The notes below the pieces were generated by a model. It did no database searches. It was not told where the DNA came from and saw nothing but the letters and a program-made list of their open reading frames with translations. Made by a program: the position numbers and the translations under genes. Positions 42,554 to 51,310 of a DNA stretch of 64,000 bases are shown here, one piece after another. The stretch covers positions 310,001 to 374,000 of the forward strand of contig NZ_JBHZRJ010000004.1 of assembly GCF_043641555.1 (NCBI RefSeq), given 5' to 3'. Within the stretch, counting starts at the first letter, position 1. Every line of letters begins with the position of its first letter. The DNA comes from Saccharospirillum alexandrii_A. Lineage in GTDB: Bacteria > Pseudomonadota > Gammaproteobacteria > Pseudomonadales > Natronospirillaceae.

Positions 42554-43585
42554 ATGACGAGCCAGTCCCAGACCGACACTCCGGTCACTTCCCGATCTTC
42601 TCTCAAGCCCATTCCCGTTGCCTTTAATGGCCGTGGCGGCGAATATTTCGGCATCTGGATTGTTAACATCGCGCTGACGGTGCTGACACTGGGTATTTAC
42701 TCCGCCTGGGCCAAGGTCCGTAACAAGCGGTACTTTTATGGCAACACCGACGTTGCCGGTGCTTCCTTTGAATACCTGGCCACCGGTGGCCAAATTCTGA
42801 AAGGGCGCCTGATCGCTGTGGCGGTCTTTGTGGTCTTTTCTTTGCTGTCGAGCTTCATTTCCCCGGAAGTGTACGGCCTTTTCATGCTGGCTTTCATGGC
42901 GGCGATGCCCTGGCTGATTAACGCCGGCCTGCGATTCAATGCCCGATATTCCGCATACCGTGGCGTGCGTTTCCGCTTCACCGGCACCTACTGGGCTGCC
43001 TGCAAGGCGTTTTTTCTGTACCCGCTGCTGGGCATGATCACGCTGGGCATCATGATGCCGCATGCCATGCATTATGCCGCCCGGTATGTGGTTACCAACC
43101 ACGCCTACGGCAACAAAGCCTTCAAGTTTGATGCGACGGTCAAGCAATACCAGTCGGTTGTGCTGGGCTTGGTGATCGGCATTATCGCGTCCATTGCGTT
43201 AATCGCCATCGGTTTCAGCCAGGCGTCTATTGCTATGATTGGGGTGGGTTACCTGGCTATTTACGGTTTGTCTCTGGCGTTCAAACCCTTGTTGTTCAAT
43301 GTGTACTGGAAGGGTGTGAATCTGGAGAAAAATCGCTTTGAGGCCAATATGCCAGTCGGTCGTTTTATCTGGGTGTTTATCAGCAATTCGATTGTGGTAG
43401 CGCTCACTCTGGGTCTGGCCTTTCCCTGGGCCCAGGTTCGGCTGGCGCATTTGAACGCGAATTCTCTTACCTTCCTGCATGCCGGTAACCTCGGTAGCAT
43501 CGCGGCCAGCCAGGCAAAAGAAATGTCGGCTGTCGGTGAAGAGCTGGGCGAAGTCTACGATGTGGATGTTGGCTTTGGCATCTAA
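42554..43585 (+). CDS. DUF898 (YjgN-like) membrane protein
   Basis: The 343 residues contain two copies of the DUF898 unit, each beginning with a Phe-x-Gly or equivalent and carrying the LTLGIYSAWAKVRNKRYFYGNT and VALTLGLAFPWAQVRLAHLNAN motifs, with about six membrane helices. The function of YjgN proteins is unknown. It is followed 54 bp later by an M48 peptidase; the DUF898-M48 pair recurs in many gammaproteobacteria, suggesting a joint envelope role (inference). Confidence 0.88.
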   Translation: MTSQSQTDTPVTSRSSLKPIPVAFNGRGGEYFGIWIVNIALTVLTLGIYSAWAKVRNKRYFYGNTDVAGASFEYLATGGQILKGRLIAVAVFVVFSLLSSFISPEVYGLFMLAFMAAMPWLINAGLRFNARYSAYRGVRFRFTGTYWAACKAFFLYPLLGMITLGIMMPHAMHYAARYVVTNHAYGNKAFKFDATVKQYQSVVLGLVIGIIASIALIAIGFSQASIAMIGVGYLAIYGLSLAFKPLLFNVYWKGVNLEKNRFEANMPVGRFIWVFISNSIVVALTLGLAFPWAQVRLAHLNANSLTFLHAGNLGSIAASQAKEMSAVGEELGEVYDVDVGFGI

Positions 43586-43639
43586 CGGACCTGTTGCAGG
43601 TCGCCGATGGCGGCCTTCAACTCCAGGCAGACTCTCACT

Positions 43640-44665
43640 ATGACACAAACCTTCAGTGCCCACTTTTACCCCGAGGGTTTTGCCGACAGCCAAACCGTCA
43701 CGGTATTGCTGGATGCCAGTGGCTGGCTGAGTTTTCAGGCGTTCGACAAAAAATACCGCTGCCCGTTCAACCGGGTTACGGTCAGCGACCGGCTGGGCCG
43801 GTCCCCGAGGTTTCTGACATTGCCCGAACTGGGCAGGCTGGAAACCCGCGACAACGACTTTGTTGATAGGGCATTGCGCCACTTTGGTCACAAGGGCGAA
43901 CGTACCCTCTGGTTACCAAAGCTGGAGCGGGCGCCCTTGTGGATTCTGGGTCTGTTGATTGTGGTTGTTGTGACCGGCTGGGCTACCTACCGGCATGGCA
44001 TTCCGGCTATGGCCCGGGTTACCGCACCGCTGGTGCCCGACAAGGTACGGGAGCTGGCGGGTAATGAGGCGCTGGGCTGGATGGAGCGCGGCTGGCTAAC
44101 CCCCTCCCAATTGAGTGAAGAACGCCAGCAGGCACTTCGCGGGGCGTTCGATCGCCATTTTGGGGACCAACTGACCGGTCTGAACGTCCGTGTGTTGTTC
44201 TATAACAGTGATGCCTTTGGTGCCAATGCCTTTGCCCTGCCAGACGGCACGCTGGTATTCACCGATCAGTTCGTGGCGCTGGTCAATGAAGCCGAATTCT
44301 TGGCGGTCGCCGCGCACGAAGTCGGCCATGTCCGTCACGACCATGGCATTCGGGGCATCATCAGTTCCTCTGCCCTGGTCGCCGCCACCTTACTGATTAC
44401 CGGCGACAGCGAGGCTCTCTCTGAAATCATCGTCACCGCCCCCTACGCCCTGGCGCAGCTCTCCTATTCGCGTGATATGGAAAGGGAGGCCGACACAGCA
44501 GCAATGGAATTGATGCAGGCCGCCGGTCTAGACCGACAGGCCTTCGCATCAGCCCTGCAGAAGATGATGGACAGCCACGGCGCCAATGAAGAAGGCTCCA
44601 GAGCCTGGGAAGAATACCTCTCCAGCCACCCCGCGACCGACGAGCGAATCAAGCGCTTCGAGTAG
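43640..44665 (+). CDS. M48 family zinc metallopeptidase
   Basis: The 341 residues have a soluble N-terminal ~85, one membrane helix (WILGLLIVVVVTGWATY) and a C-terminal peptidase domain with the zinc site AAHEVGHVRHDHG (HEVGH ~227) and the third ligand in SYSRDMEREADTAAMELM (Glu), ending with the SSHPATDERIKRF signature of Oma1/BepA-like proteases. ATG 43640 (MTQTFSAHF) has a better context than the in-frame start at 43607. It may act in membrane quality control. Confidence 0.9.
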   Translation: MTQTFSAHFYPEGFADSQTVTVLLDASGWLSFQAFDKKYRCPFNRVTVSDRLGRSPRFLTLPELGRLETRDNDFVDRALRHFGHKGERTLWLPKLERAPLWILGLLIVVVVTGWATYRHGIPAMARVTAPLVPDKVRELAGNEALGWMERGWLTPSQLSEERQQALRGAFDRHFGDQLTGLNVRVLFYNSDAFGANAFALPDGTLVFTDQFVALVNEAEFLAVAAHEVGHVRHDHGIRGIISSSALVAATLLITGDSEALSEIIVTAPYALAQLSYSRDMEREADTAAMELMQAAGLDRQAFASALQKMMDSHGANEEGSRAWEEYLSSHPATDERIKRFE

Positions 44666-44685
44666 AGTTTTAGCCTGCCTGAAAC

Positions 44686-44895
44686 CCAAGTTCGGAGTTT
44701 GGGTTGGTTTTGTTGCCAGGAGTTCATGTCAGCCACCGGGTATGTCTATTCGGGTGGTGCGACACATCGCTCGGCGTAGACCCGTCCATGGCGGTCCGAC
44801 GTCTCGGGCCTAGATCGCAGCGTCCCTGCTGCGAACTACCCCGGATAGACATACCCGGCACCTGACACTCGGTTTTCTGCAAATTCCAAATTCAG
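44686..44895. repeat. Long hairpin repeat, copy 3 (between M48 peptidase and copper ATPase)
   Basis: This is the largest and most divergent copy. The main stem CCGGGTATGTCTATTCGGGT (44736-44755) pairs with 44839-44858, with wobble or mismatch near its inner end. Outer repeats at 44686-44701 and 44880-44895 match at only 11 of 16. The core carries TCGGCGT at 44771 and TCGCAGCG-TCCC-TGCTGCGA, where a G-T wobble replaces a pair. Two insertions are seen: about 15 bp before TCGGCGT, and about 16-18 bp in the small hairpin, which could now pair as CCCG/CGGG with a larger loop. The 330-bp gap holds nothing else I can name. Confidence 0.82.
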
Positions 44896-44995
44896 TTAAA
44901 AGAATAATGTTCGTCAGGCCCAACAATCCGAAAGTATTCAGTTGCATCGGTACTTCTGAAAGGGTTGGCCCCAGTTAACCCAATCACCAAGTCGT

Positions 44996-47470
44996 TTATT
45001 CCTTGTCGAGCGCCGCATCCAGCTTAAGCGTACGCAACCTCAACGCATTACCTATCACTGAGACCGACGACAAACTCATGGCGGCTGCGGCGATCATCGG
45101 CGACAACAAGGCGCCGAAGATCGGGTAAAACAGACCGGCGGCGACCGGTACGCCCAGCGTGTTGTACACGAACGCAAAAAACAGATTCTGTTTGATGTTG
45201 CGCAGTGTGCCATGGGCCAGGGTGCGCGCACGCACGATGCCGTTCAGGTCACCTTTTACCAGGGTGATGCCGGCGCTTTCCATTGCCACATCGGCGCCAG
45301 TGCCCATGGCTATGCCGACATCGGCGGCGGCCAGGGCGGGTGCATCGTTCACACCATCGCCTGCCATGGCCACGGTTGCGCCCTGCTTGCGCAGTTCTTC
45401 AACCAGTTTTTGTTTGCCTTCGGGCGAGACGCCGGCACGTACTTCATCGATGCCCAGTTCACTGGCGACTGCCTGAGCGGTGGTTTCGTTGTCGCCGGTG
45501 GCCATGACCACGCGCATGCCTTGTGCCTGCAGGGCGCGAATGGCGTTGGCGGTGGTTTTTTTGACCGGGTCCTGTACAGCGATCAGGCCCGCCAGTTTGC
45601 CGTCGACGCCCAGGTACATGACCGTTTTGGCGGCTTTGCGCATTGCGTCGGCTTGTTTTTCAACGTCGGTTAAATCAATGCCTTTGTCGTCGAAAAGGGC
45701 GGCATTACCCATTAACAGGTCATGGCCGTCAACACGTCCGACAATGCCCTGGCCGGTCACCGAATCGAAGGTTTCAGGCTCTTGCAGTTTGGCTTCACGC
45801 TGCTTGGCTTCGGCCACTATGGCCTCGGCCAGCGGGTGTTCGGAGCTGCGTTCCAGGCTGCCGATCCAGCCGAGCAGGGTGGTTTCATCCTGGTCGTTCA
45901 GGGCGACCAGGTCGGTGACCTTGGGCTTGCCTTCAGTCAGGGTGCCGGTTTTGTCAACGATGAGGGTATCGACCTTGGCAAACCGCTCCAGTGCTTGGGC
46001 ATCTTTGATCAGCACGCCCGATTGAGCGCCGTGGCCAGTGGCGGTCATGATCGACATCGGTGTTGCCAGCCCCAGGGCACAGGGGCAGGCGATGATCAGA
46101 ACGGAAACCGCAGCAACAATGGCGTAGGCCATGGCCGGGTCTGGCCCGACCAGCGACCAGATGATGAACGCGATAATGGCGACGAGCACGACCGTCGGTA
46201 CGAAGTAGCTCGCCACCCGGTCGGCCAGGCCCTGGATCGGCGCGCGCGAGCGCTGGGCCTGGGCCACCATGGCAACGATCTGTGACAGCACGGTTTCGGA
46301 GCCAACGCGTTCGGCGGTCATGATCAGGGTGCCTGTCTTGTTCAGGGTGCCGCCGGTGAGTGGATCGCCTTTGGTTTTTTCCACCGGTACCGGTTCGCCG
46401 CTGATCAGGGATTCATCCACGGAGGACTGGCCTTCGGCGACTACGCCATCGACCGGGATACCGCTGCCAGGTTTGACCCGCAAGCGGTCACCGCTTTGTA
46501 CCTGGTCGAGCTGCACTTCCTCGTCGTCGCCGTTGTCGTTAATGCGCACGGCGGTTTTGGGGGCAAGATCGAGCAGAGCGCGAATGGCCGAGCCGGTGCG
46601 TTCGCGGGCTTTCAGTTCCAGCACCTGGCCGAGGAAGACCAACGCCACAATGACGGCAGCGGCTTCAAAATAGACCGGTACGTGGCCCGATTCCATGCGG
46701 AAAGCCGCGGGGAAGGCACCGGGCACCAGCGTGGCGACAATGCTGTACGCGAAGGCAGTACCCACCCCGAGACTGATCAGCGTCCACATGTTGGGGCTGC
46801 GATTGATGATGGAGTTCCAGCCGCGCACAAAAAATGGCTGAGCGGCCCAGAGTACGACCGGGGTGGCCAGTATCAGTTCCAGCCAAATAGCGGGCCCTTC
46901 ACCCAGCCAGCGGCGAAACGGCAGCCCGATCATCGGACCCATGGTAATCAGCAGCAACGGGACCGCTGCGATCACGCTGATCCAGAAGCGTCGGGTGAAG
47001 TCGATCAGCTCGGGGCTGGGGCCGGTGTCTTCCAGTGAAGGGGTCATCGGCTCCAGAGCCATGCCGCATTTCGGACAGGTGCCGGGGCCTTCCTGCACGA
47101 TTTCCGGGTCCATCGGGCAGGTGTATTTTGTGCCTTCGGGCATGGGCTCGGGCGCTTCACTCGGGTCGAGGTAGCGCTCCGGATTGTCCTCGAACTTGTG
47201 CTGGCAGCGTTCCGAGCAGAAATACTGTGCCTTGCCTTCATGCCGCGTCATGCCTTTGGGGCGGTCGCGCCGCACGGTCATGCCACAGACCGGGTCTTTG
47301 GCAGTCTCGAAGCCTTCGGGGTCGTTATCAAATTTGGTTTTGCAGCCAGCGCCACAAAAATAAAAGTCGTGGCCGTCGTGCTCGCTGTGATGTTTGGCGG
47401 TATCGGGCGATACGGTCATACCGCAGACCGGGTCGCGCAATTCCACGGTGTTGGTGTGTGCCTGGCTCAT
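44996..47470 (-). CDS. copA: Copper-transporting P1B-type ATPase with YHS and HMBD domains
   Basis: This ATPase exports Cu(I) across the inner membrane. The 824 residues have two N-terminal YHS-type domains (DPVCGMTVSPDTAKH and DPVCGMTVRRDRPKG), a heavy-metal binding domain YTCPMDPEIVQEGPGTCPKCG, eight helices, the membrane metal site CPCALGLATP (~460), the phosphorylation motif DKTGTLTEGKP (~500), the SSEHPLAEAI nucleotide-binding His-Pro and GDGVNDAPALAAADVG. It starts at ATG 47470 with AGGAGA upstream. A CueR-type promoter precedes it. The double YHS in place of HMA domains is uncommon. Confidence 0.94.
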   Translation of the reverse strand: MSQAHTNTVELRDPVCGMTVSPDTAKHHSEHDGHDFYFCGAGCKTKFDNDPEGFETAKDPVCGMTVRRDRPKGMTRHEGKAQYFCSERCQHKFEDNPERYLDPSEAPEPMPEGTKYTCPMDPEIVQEGPGTCPKCGMALEPMTPSLEDTGPSPELIDFTRRFWISVIAAVPLLLITMGPMIGLPFRRWLGEGPAIWLELILATPVVLWAAQPFFVRGWNSIINRSPNMWTLISLGVGTAFAYSIVATLVPGAFPAAFRMESGHVPVYFEAAAVIVALVFLGQVLELKARERTGSAIRALLDLAPKTAVRINDNGDDEEVQLDQVQSGDRLRVKPGSGIPVDGVVAEGQSSVDESLISGEPVPVEKTKGDPLTGGTLNKTGTLIMTAERVGSETVLSQIVAMVAQAQRSRAPIQGLADRVASYFVPTVVLVAIIAFIIWSLVGPDPAMAYAIVAAVSVLIIACPCALGLATPMSIMTATGHGAQSGVLIKDAQALERFAKVDTLIVDKTGTLTEGKPKVTDLVALNDQDETTLLGWIGSLERSSEHPLAEAIVAEAKQREAKLQEPETFDSVTGQGIVGRVDGHDLLMGNAALFDDKGIDLTDVEKQADAMRKAAKTVMYLGVDGKLAGLIAVQDPVKKTTANAIRALQAQGMRVVMATGDNETTAQAVASELGIDEVRAGVSPEGKQKLVEELRKQGATVAMAGDGVNDAPALAAADVGIAMGTGADVAMESAGITLVKGDLNGIVRARTLAHGTLRNIKQNLFFAFVYNTLGVPVAAGLFYPIFGALLSPMIAAAAMSLSSVSVIGNALRLRTLKLDAALDKE

Positions 47471-47515
47471 GGTCTCTCCTTCAAAGTGCAGTGTGCACAA
47501 GGATGTATGAGAGAC

Positions 47516-47546
47516 AGGCTAGACCTTCCAGTGGTAGGAAGGTCAA
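47516..47546 (-). promoter_or_regulatory. CueR-type copper-responsive promoter of the copA gene
   Basis: On the minus strand TTGACC (47546-47541) and TAGCCT (47521-47516) are separated by 19 bp. The spacer contains the palindrome ACCTTCC-N7-GGAAGGT (47523-47543). A 19-bp spacer with this dyad is the hallmark of MerR-family (CueR) activated copper promoters, in which the regulator distorts the over-long spacer. The cueR gene itself is not in the window. Confidence 0.92.
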
Positions 47547-47613
47547 GTATTCAGACGATTAATTTCCTGTGGATGTTCAATCTTCCCAAGGCCCTTTGGC
47601 AGGCTCAGCGCGA

Positions 47614-47637
47614 AAGGGGCTTAAAAAGGGGCTTAAA
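47614..47637. repeat. 12-bp tandem duplication at the amidase stop
   Basis: AAGGGGCTTAAA occurs twice head to tail (47614-47625 and 47626-47637). The second copy contains the minus-strand stop codon of the amidase gene (47633-47635), so the duplication gives a second stop-like context just behind the gene. It is probably a slippage or recent duplication event. Confidence 0.85.
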
Positions 47638-48859
47638 CAGCAGGCACCGGCCCGGGTGCCTTGCGCAGATGACTGGCAAACGCCAGGTTTCTGGCCAGCC
47701 TGAGAAGGTGACGGTCGCTACCCGGTGGGCCGATCAGCGAAAACCCGACCGGGCCGCGAACATCGCGTAACCAGGGCAATGACACTTGCGGCAAGCCAGC
47801 CACACCCGCCACGGCGGTCAGACACAGGGTTTGACCGCGAATAAAGTCGACTTCTTCAGCGGGTGCCGAAATGGGTAGGGCTGACGCTGGTACGGTGGGC
47901 ATGCACCAGATCGTATCGTCGCCGATCAGATCGCGAACGCGCTGGCGCAGGCCATTGAGGTTGGCCTGGGCGGCTTGGGCTTCCTCTGCAGTGATCTTTG
48001 CAGCGGCTTCAAAGCGCTCCGCGACACCCGGGCCAAACACGGGCTTGTTGGCCGTTATCCATTCACCGTGGGTTTGCCAGGCCTCAAAGGCTTGTACCAC
48101 CTGAAACACCCGCCTGTAGCTTTCCAGCGAACCGATCGAGATGGACCGGGACACTGGCAAGCCCAATGACCGAATGGCCCCGCGCGCCTTGTGGGCCATG
48201 ATGGAGTCCAGCAGTTCCATGCCATCATTGAGCAGGGCCACCTGGCTTGGAATCGGGGTGTCGGTGTCGGGTAACAGGGCATCGCCCACCGCCATCAGAA
48301 TGTCGGCGCGCTGTGCCAGCCAGCCGACGGTATCAAACTGCGGCGCCAGGCTGCCCACACCGTCTCGGCTGACGGCCCCATGACTGGGGCGTATCCCGTA
48401 CAGCCCACAATAGCTGGCTGGAATGCGGATTGAGCCACCGGTATCGGTGCCGATGGCGAAATCAACCAGTCCCTGGGCCACGGCCGAGGCGGATCCGCTG
48501 GATGAGCCGCCGGGGGTCGCATCTGGCACGGCCGGGTTCGGGGCAACCCCATAATGGTGATTATTGCCCGCCAGACTGTAGGTGAGCTCGTCTGTCTGGG
48601 TTTTACCTATCAGTTCAGCGCCCTGTGCCAGGCATCGGTCGATGCAGGCGGCATGGTGGTCAGCGACGGGGTGGGTGCTGGCCCACAGCGGGTGGCCCAT
48701 GCCCATGGTGGATCCGGCCACGTCCATAACGTCCTTAACCGCGAAGCGCAGACCGGTTAAAGGCCCCGGGTGCGTGGGCGCAGCATGAACGGGGTCTTCA
48801 GTGATAATAGCGCTACAACGTTGCATGGCATGTTCCTCTGTACGATCCAGACGAGTCAT
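47633..48859 (-). CDS. Amidase signature family protein
   Basis: The 408-residue amidase has the Ser-cisSer-Lys triad motifs: Lys in LRFAVKDVMDVAG, cis-Ser in PGGSSSGSASAVA and the nucleophile in GTDTGGSIRIPASYCG. It hydrolyses an amide bond; the substrate is unknown. ATG 48859 overlaps the stop of the upstream gene (ATGA), suggesting coupling. ATG 48826 (MQRCSAIITEDP), with AGAGGA upstream, is an alternative. It lies last in a unit with a gamma-glutamyltransferase-like hydrolase and an ABC importer, which suggests stepwise breakdown of an imported amide compound. Confidence 0.88.
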   Translation of the reverse strand: MTRLDRTEEHAMQRCSAIITEDPVHAAPTHPGPLTGLRFAVKDVMDVAGSTMGMGHPLWASTHPVADHHAACIDRCLAQGAELIGKTQTDELTYSLAGNNHHYGVAPNPAVPDATPGGSSSGSASAVAQGLVDFAIGTDTGGSIRIPASYCGLYGIRPSHGAVSRDGVGSLAPQFDTVGWLAQRADILMAVGDALLPDTDTPIPSQVALLNDGMELLDSIMAHKARGAIRSLGLPVSRSISIGSLESYRRVFQVVQAFEAWQTHGEWITANKPVFGPGVAERFEAAAKITAEEAQAAQANLNGLRQRVRDLIGDDTIWCMPTVPASALPISAPAEEVDFIRGQTLCLTAVAGVAGLPQVSLPWLRDVRGPVGFSLIGPPGSDRHLLRLARNLAFASHLRKAPGPVPAV

Positions 48860-50448
48860 AACGTTGCCACCAGCCCGTCGGCTCTGGGGTCGGCGGCTCC
48901 TTCGATCACCCCATCGGGGCGGTGCACCAGGGCGCCGGCGTGGCCCAGGGTGTCGCTGAAGGCTTCATCGAGTACTTCAACGTCATGTCCGGCGTTGCGT
49001 AATTGGTTGATCAGCGTCGGGTCGAAGCGGTTTTCCAGCTTCAGGCGGGTGTCGGTGTCGCCCCAGGTCCGCCCCAGCAGCCAGCGCGGTGCGGTGATCG
49101 CCTGCTGCAATGGCTGCCCGAACAGGGCATAGCGGCAGAACACCGCGGCCTGTGTCTGCGGCTGGCCTTCACCACCCATGGTGCCGTACACCATCGTGCG
49201 GCCGTCATCGAACTCGGCCAGGGCTGGGTTCAGGGTATGGAAAGGGCGGCGGCCCGGGCTGAGCGCGTTGCGGGAGGCCGGGTCGAGCGAAAAGCTGGTG
49301 CCCCGGTTTTGCCAGGTAACGCCAGTGCCCGGTACGACGATGCCCGAACCGAATTCCCAGTAGATGCTTTGAATGAAGCTGACCGCATTACCGGCTTTGT
49401 CGATGCAGCCGAGCCAGACGGTGTCGCCAGGCTTGGTTGGGTTGGGCCAGGGGCGCGCGCGGGTCATCGACAGGGTTTTGACCTGTTCGTTCAACGCCTC
49501 GGGTGTGAGCCAGCGTGCGGGCGAATCCGTCAGCCAGTCGGGGTCAATGCACTCCAGGTCACGCACGGTGAATGCGGCCTTGGTGGCTTCAATCAGGCCG
49601 TGCAGGTGGTCAAAGCCTTCGCCTTCGGTGATGTTCAGCCGATCGAACAGACCCAGAATGATCAGCGACGCCAGCCCTTGCGTCGGTGGTGGCAGGTTGT
49701 ATACCGTGCTGCCGCGCAACTGGGTATGCAGTGGTTCGACCAGACGTGCCCGAAACGCCTCAAGGTCCGCACGCCGCACCGGACTGCCGAGTGCTTCCAG
49801 GCCTTGCGACAGGGTTTGGGCGAGGTCACCGCGATAAAAGTCGTCGAGCCCGGCGCGGCTGAGTTGGGCCAGTGTGTCCGCCAGGTCGGGCTGATACAGG
49901 ATGTCGCCTTCGGAAGGTGGCTGGCCGTTATTGAGGAACACCTCGGCAAAACCGGGCTGCTGAGCCAGTTGCTCAAATTTGGCGCGCGTTAGCGCAGCCT
50001 GGCTCTGGCTGACCACGATGCCTTCACGCGCCTGCTGTTCGGCGGGGGCGAGTAAGCGAGAGACCGGGGTATTGCCACCGAGTTGATGAGCGACCTTTAA
50101 TGCCTGTTGCCAGCCGCCGATGGTGCCCGCCACGGTCAGGGCCGCACGTGGTCCGCGGTTCGGGATGGTGGTTTCGCCTGCGCCCGTGTAAAAATCAATG
50201 TCGGCCGCTTGCCCCGCCGGACCGCAGGCATCGATGGCGATCGGCGTGCCATTGGCCGGTTTGATCAGCCAGAAGCCATCGCCGCCCAGCGCATTCATGT
50301 GCGGGTACACCACGGCGATGGAGGCCGCGGCGGCCACCATAGCCTCTACCGCGTTGCCACCTTCCTGCAGGACATCCCGCCCGGCCTGAGCGGCGCTGTG
50401 GTGGGGCGCGACGCAGGCGCCACCGAGTGTGCGTTTGGTGTGGATCAT
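48856..50448 (-). CDS. Gamma-glutamyltransferase family protein
   Basis: The 530-residue Ntn-hydrolase is self-cleaved before a catalytic Thr, here in PGDTVWLGCIDKAGNAVSF. Other family blocks are GGNAVEAMVAAAASIAVVYPHMNALGGDGF, RGPRAALTVAGTIGGWQ and TMGGEGQPQTQAAVF. No signal peptide is seen, so the protein is probably cytoplasmic, unlike classic GGT. This branch (YwrD-like) hydrolyses gamma-glutamyl or other amides whose identity is not known. It overlaps the amidase start by four bases and lies 25 bp behind the ABC permease gene. Confidence 0.85.
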   Translation of the reverse strand: MIHTKRTLGGACVAPHHSAAQAGRDVLQEGGNAVEAMVAAAASIAVVYPHMNALGGDGFWLIKPANGTPIAIDACGPAGQAADIDFYTGAGETTIPNRGPRAALTVAGTIGGWQQALKVAHQLGGNTPVSRLLAPAEQQAREGIVVSQSQAALTRAKFEQLAQQPGFAEVFLNNGQPPSEGDILYQPDLADTLAQLSRAGLDDFYRGDLAQTLSQGLEALGSPVRRADLEAFRARLVEPLHTQLRGSTVYNLPPPTQGLASLIILGLFDRLNITEGEGFDHLHGLIEATKAAFTVRDLECIDPDWLTDSPARWLTPEALNEQVKTLSMTRARPWPNPTKPGDTVWLGCIDKAGNAVSFIQSIYWEFGSGIVVPGTGVTWQNRGTSFSLDPASRNALSPGRRPFHTLNPALAEFDDGRTMVYGTMGGEGQPQTQAAVFCRYALFGQPLQQAITAPRWLLGRTWGDTDTRLKLENRFDPTLINQLRNAGHDVEVLDEAFSDTLGHAGALVHRPDGVIEGAADPRADGLVATL

Positions 50449-50473
50449 TACGGCTGGCTCCTTGCCCGGTTAC

Positions 50474-51310
50474 TCATTGTTGAGCGCTCTGAGCGCGGAA
50501 GGCCCAGCCCGTCATGCGTTTTTCGATGACCACGAACAGGGCATACATCAGCACCCCTTCAATGGCCAGCGCCAGCAAGCCGGCGAACACCAGCGGTACC
50601 TCGAAGTTGGCCTGGGCCATCAGCATCATGTGGCCAAGCCCGGAATTGGCGGCCACGGTTTCGGATACCACCGACCCGACAAAGGCCAGGGTAATCGCGA
50701 CTTTCAGCGAGCCGAAGAAATGCGGCATGGCGCCGGGTAAGCCGACTTTCAGCAGACGGTCCAATTTGCTGGCACCCAGGGCGCGCAGTATGTCGTCCAT
50801 TTCCGGTTCGGTGGTGGCCAGACCGGTGGCGACGTTGACCACAATCGGGAAAAACGAAATCAGAAAGGCGGTGATGATCGCCGGTACCGAGCCGATGCCG
50901 AACCAGAGCACCAGAATCGGCACCAGGGCAACCTTGGGTATCGAGTTAAAGCCGACCATCAGCGGGTACAGCCCGCGATAAAGCCGGCGCGAACCGCCGA
51001 CGGCAACGCCCAGTATTAATCCGAACACCACGGCGAAGCCAAACCCGGCCATGGTGGTCCACAGGGTTTGAATGGAGTTAATCATCAGGGCGCGCTGAAA
51101 TTCGACCGCTGCCTGGGCAATTGCCGAGGGCGGTGGCAGAAAATACACGGGCAGTGAAAAGAGGTGACATACCGCTTCCCAGATCACGAAAAAGCCGATG
51201 ATGATCCAGAACGACATCGCTTCTTCGCGGCGAAACCAGCCGAGCCAGTGTCGCACTCGTGACGGGCGCGGTGTGGTGGTTGCCGGCGTTGACGGGGTGC
51301 TTGTGGTCAT
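50474..51310 (-). CDS. ABC transporter permease, NMT1/SsuC-type
   Basis: The 278-residue inner-membrane permease has six helices and the EAA-type loop around TEPEMDDILRALGASKLDRLLKVGLPGAMP, characteristic of the nitrate/taurine/HMP-type importer family. The cytoplasmic N-terminus is Ser/Thr/Pro-rich. Its start overlaps the stop of the ATP-binding subunit gene by four bases. It works with the binding protein and ATPase encoded upstream. Confidence 0.92.
   Translation of the reverse strand: MTTSTPSTPATTTPRPSRVRHWLGWFRREEAMSFWIIIGFFVIWEAVCHLFSLPVYFLPPPSAIAQAAVEFQRALMINSIQTLWTTMAGFGFAVVFGLILGVAVGGSRRLYRGLYPLMVGFNSIPKVALVPILVLWFGIGSVPAIITAFLISFFPIVVNVATGLATTEPEMDDILRALGASKLDRLLKVGLPGAMPHFFGSLKVAITLAFVGSVVSETVAANSGLGHMMLMAQANFEVPLVFAGLLALAIEGVLMYALFVVIEKRMTGWAFRAQSAQQ

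Noticed and set aside
49003..49992. Long plus-strand frame within the GGT-like gene
   Set aside because: Shadow frame opposite a gene with clear family motifs.
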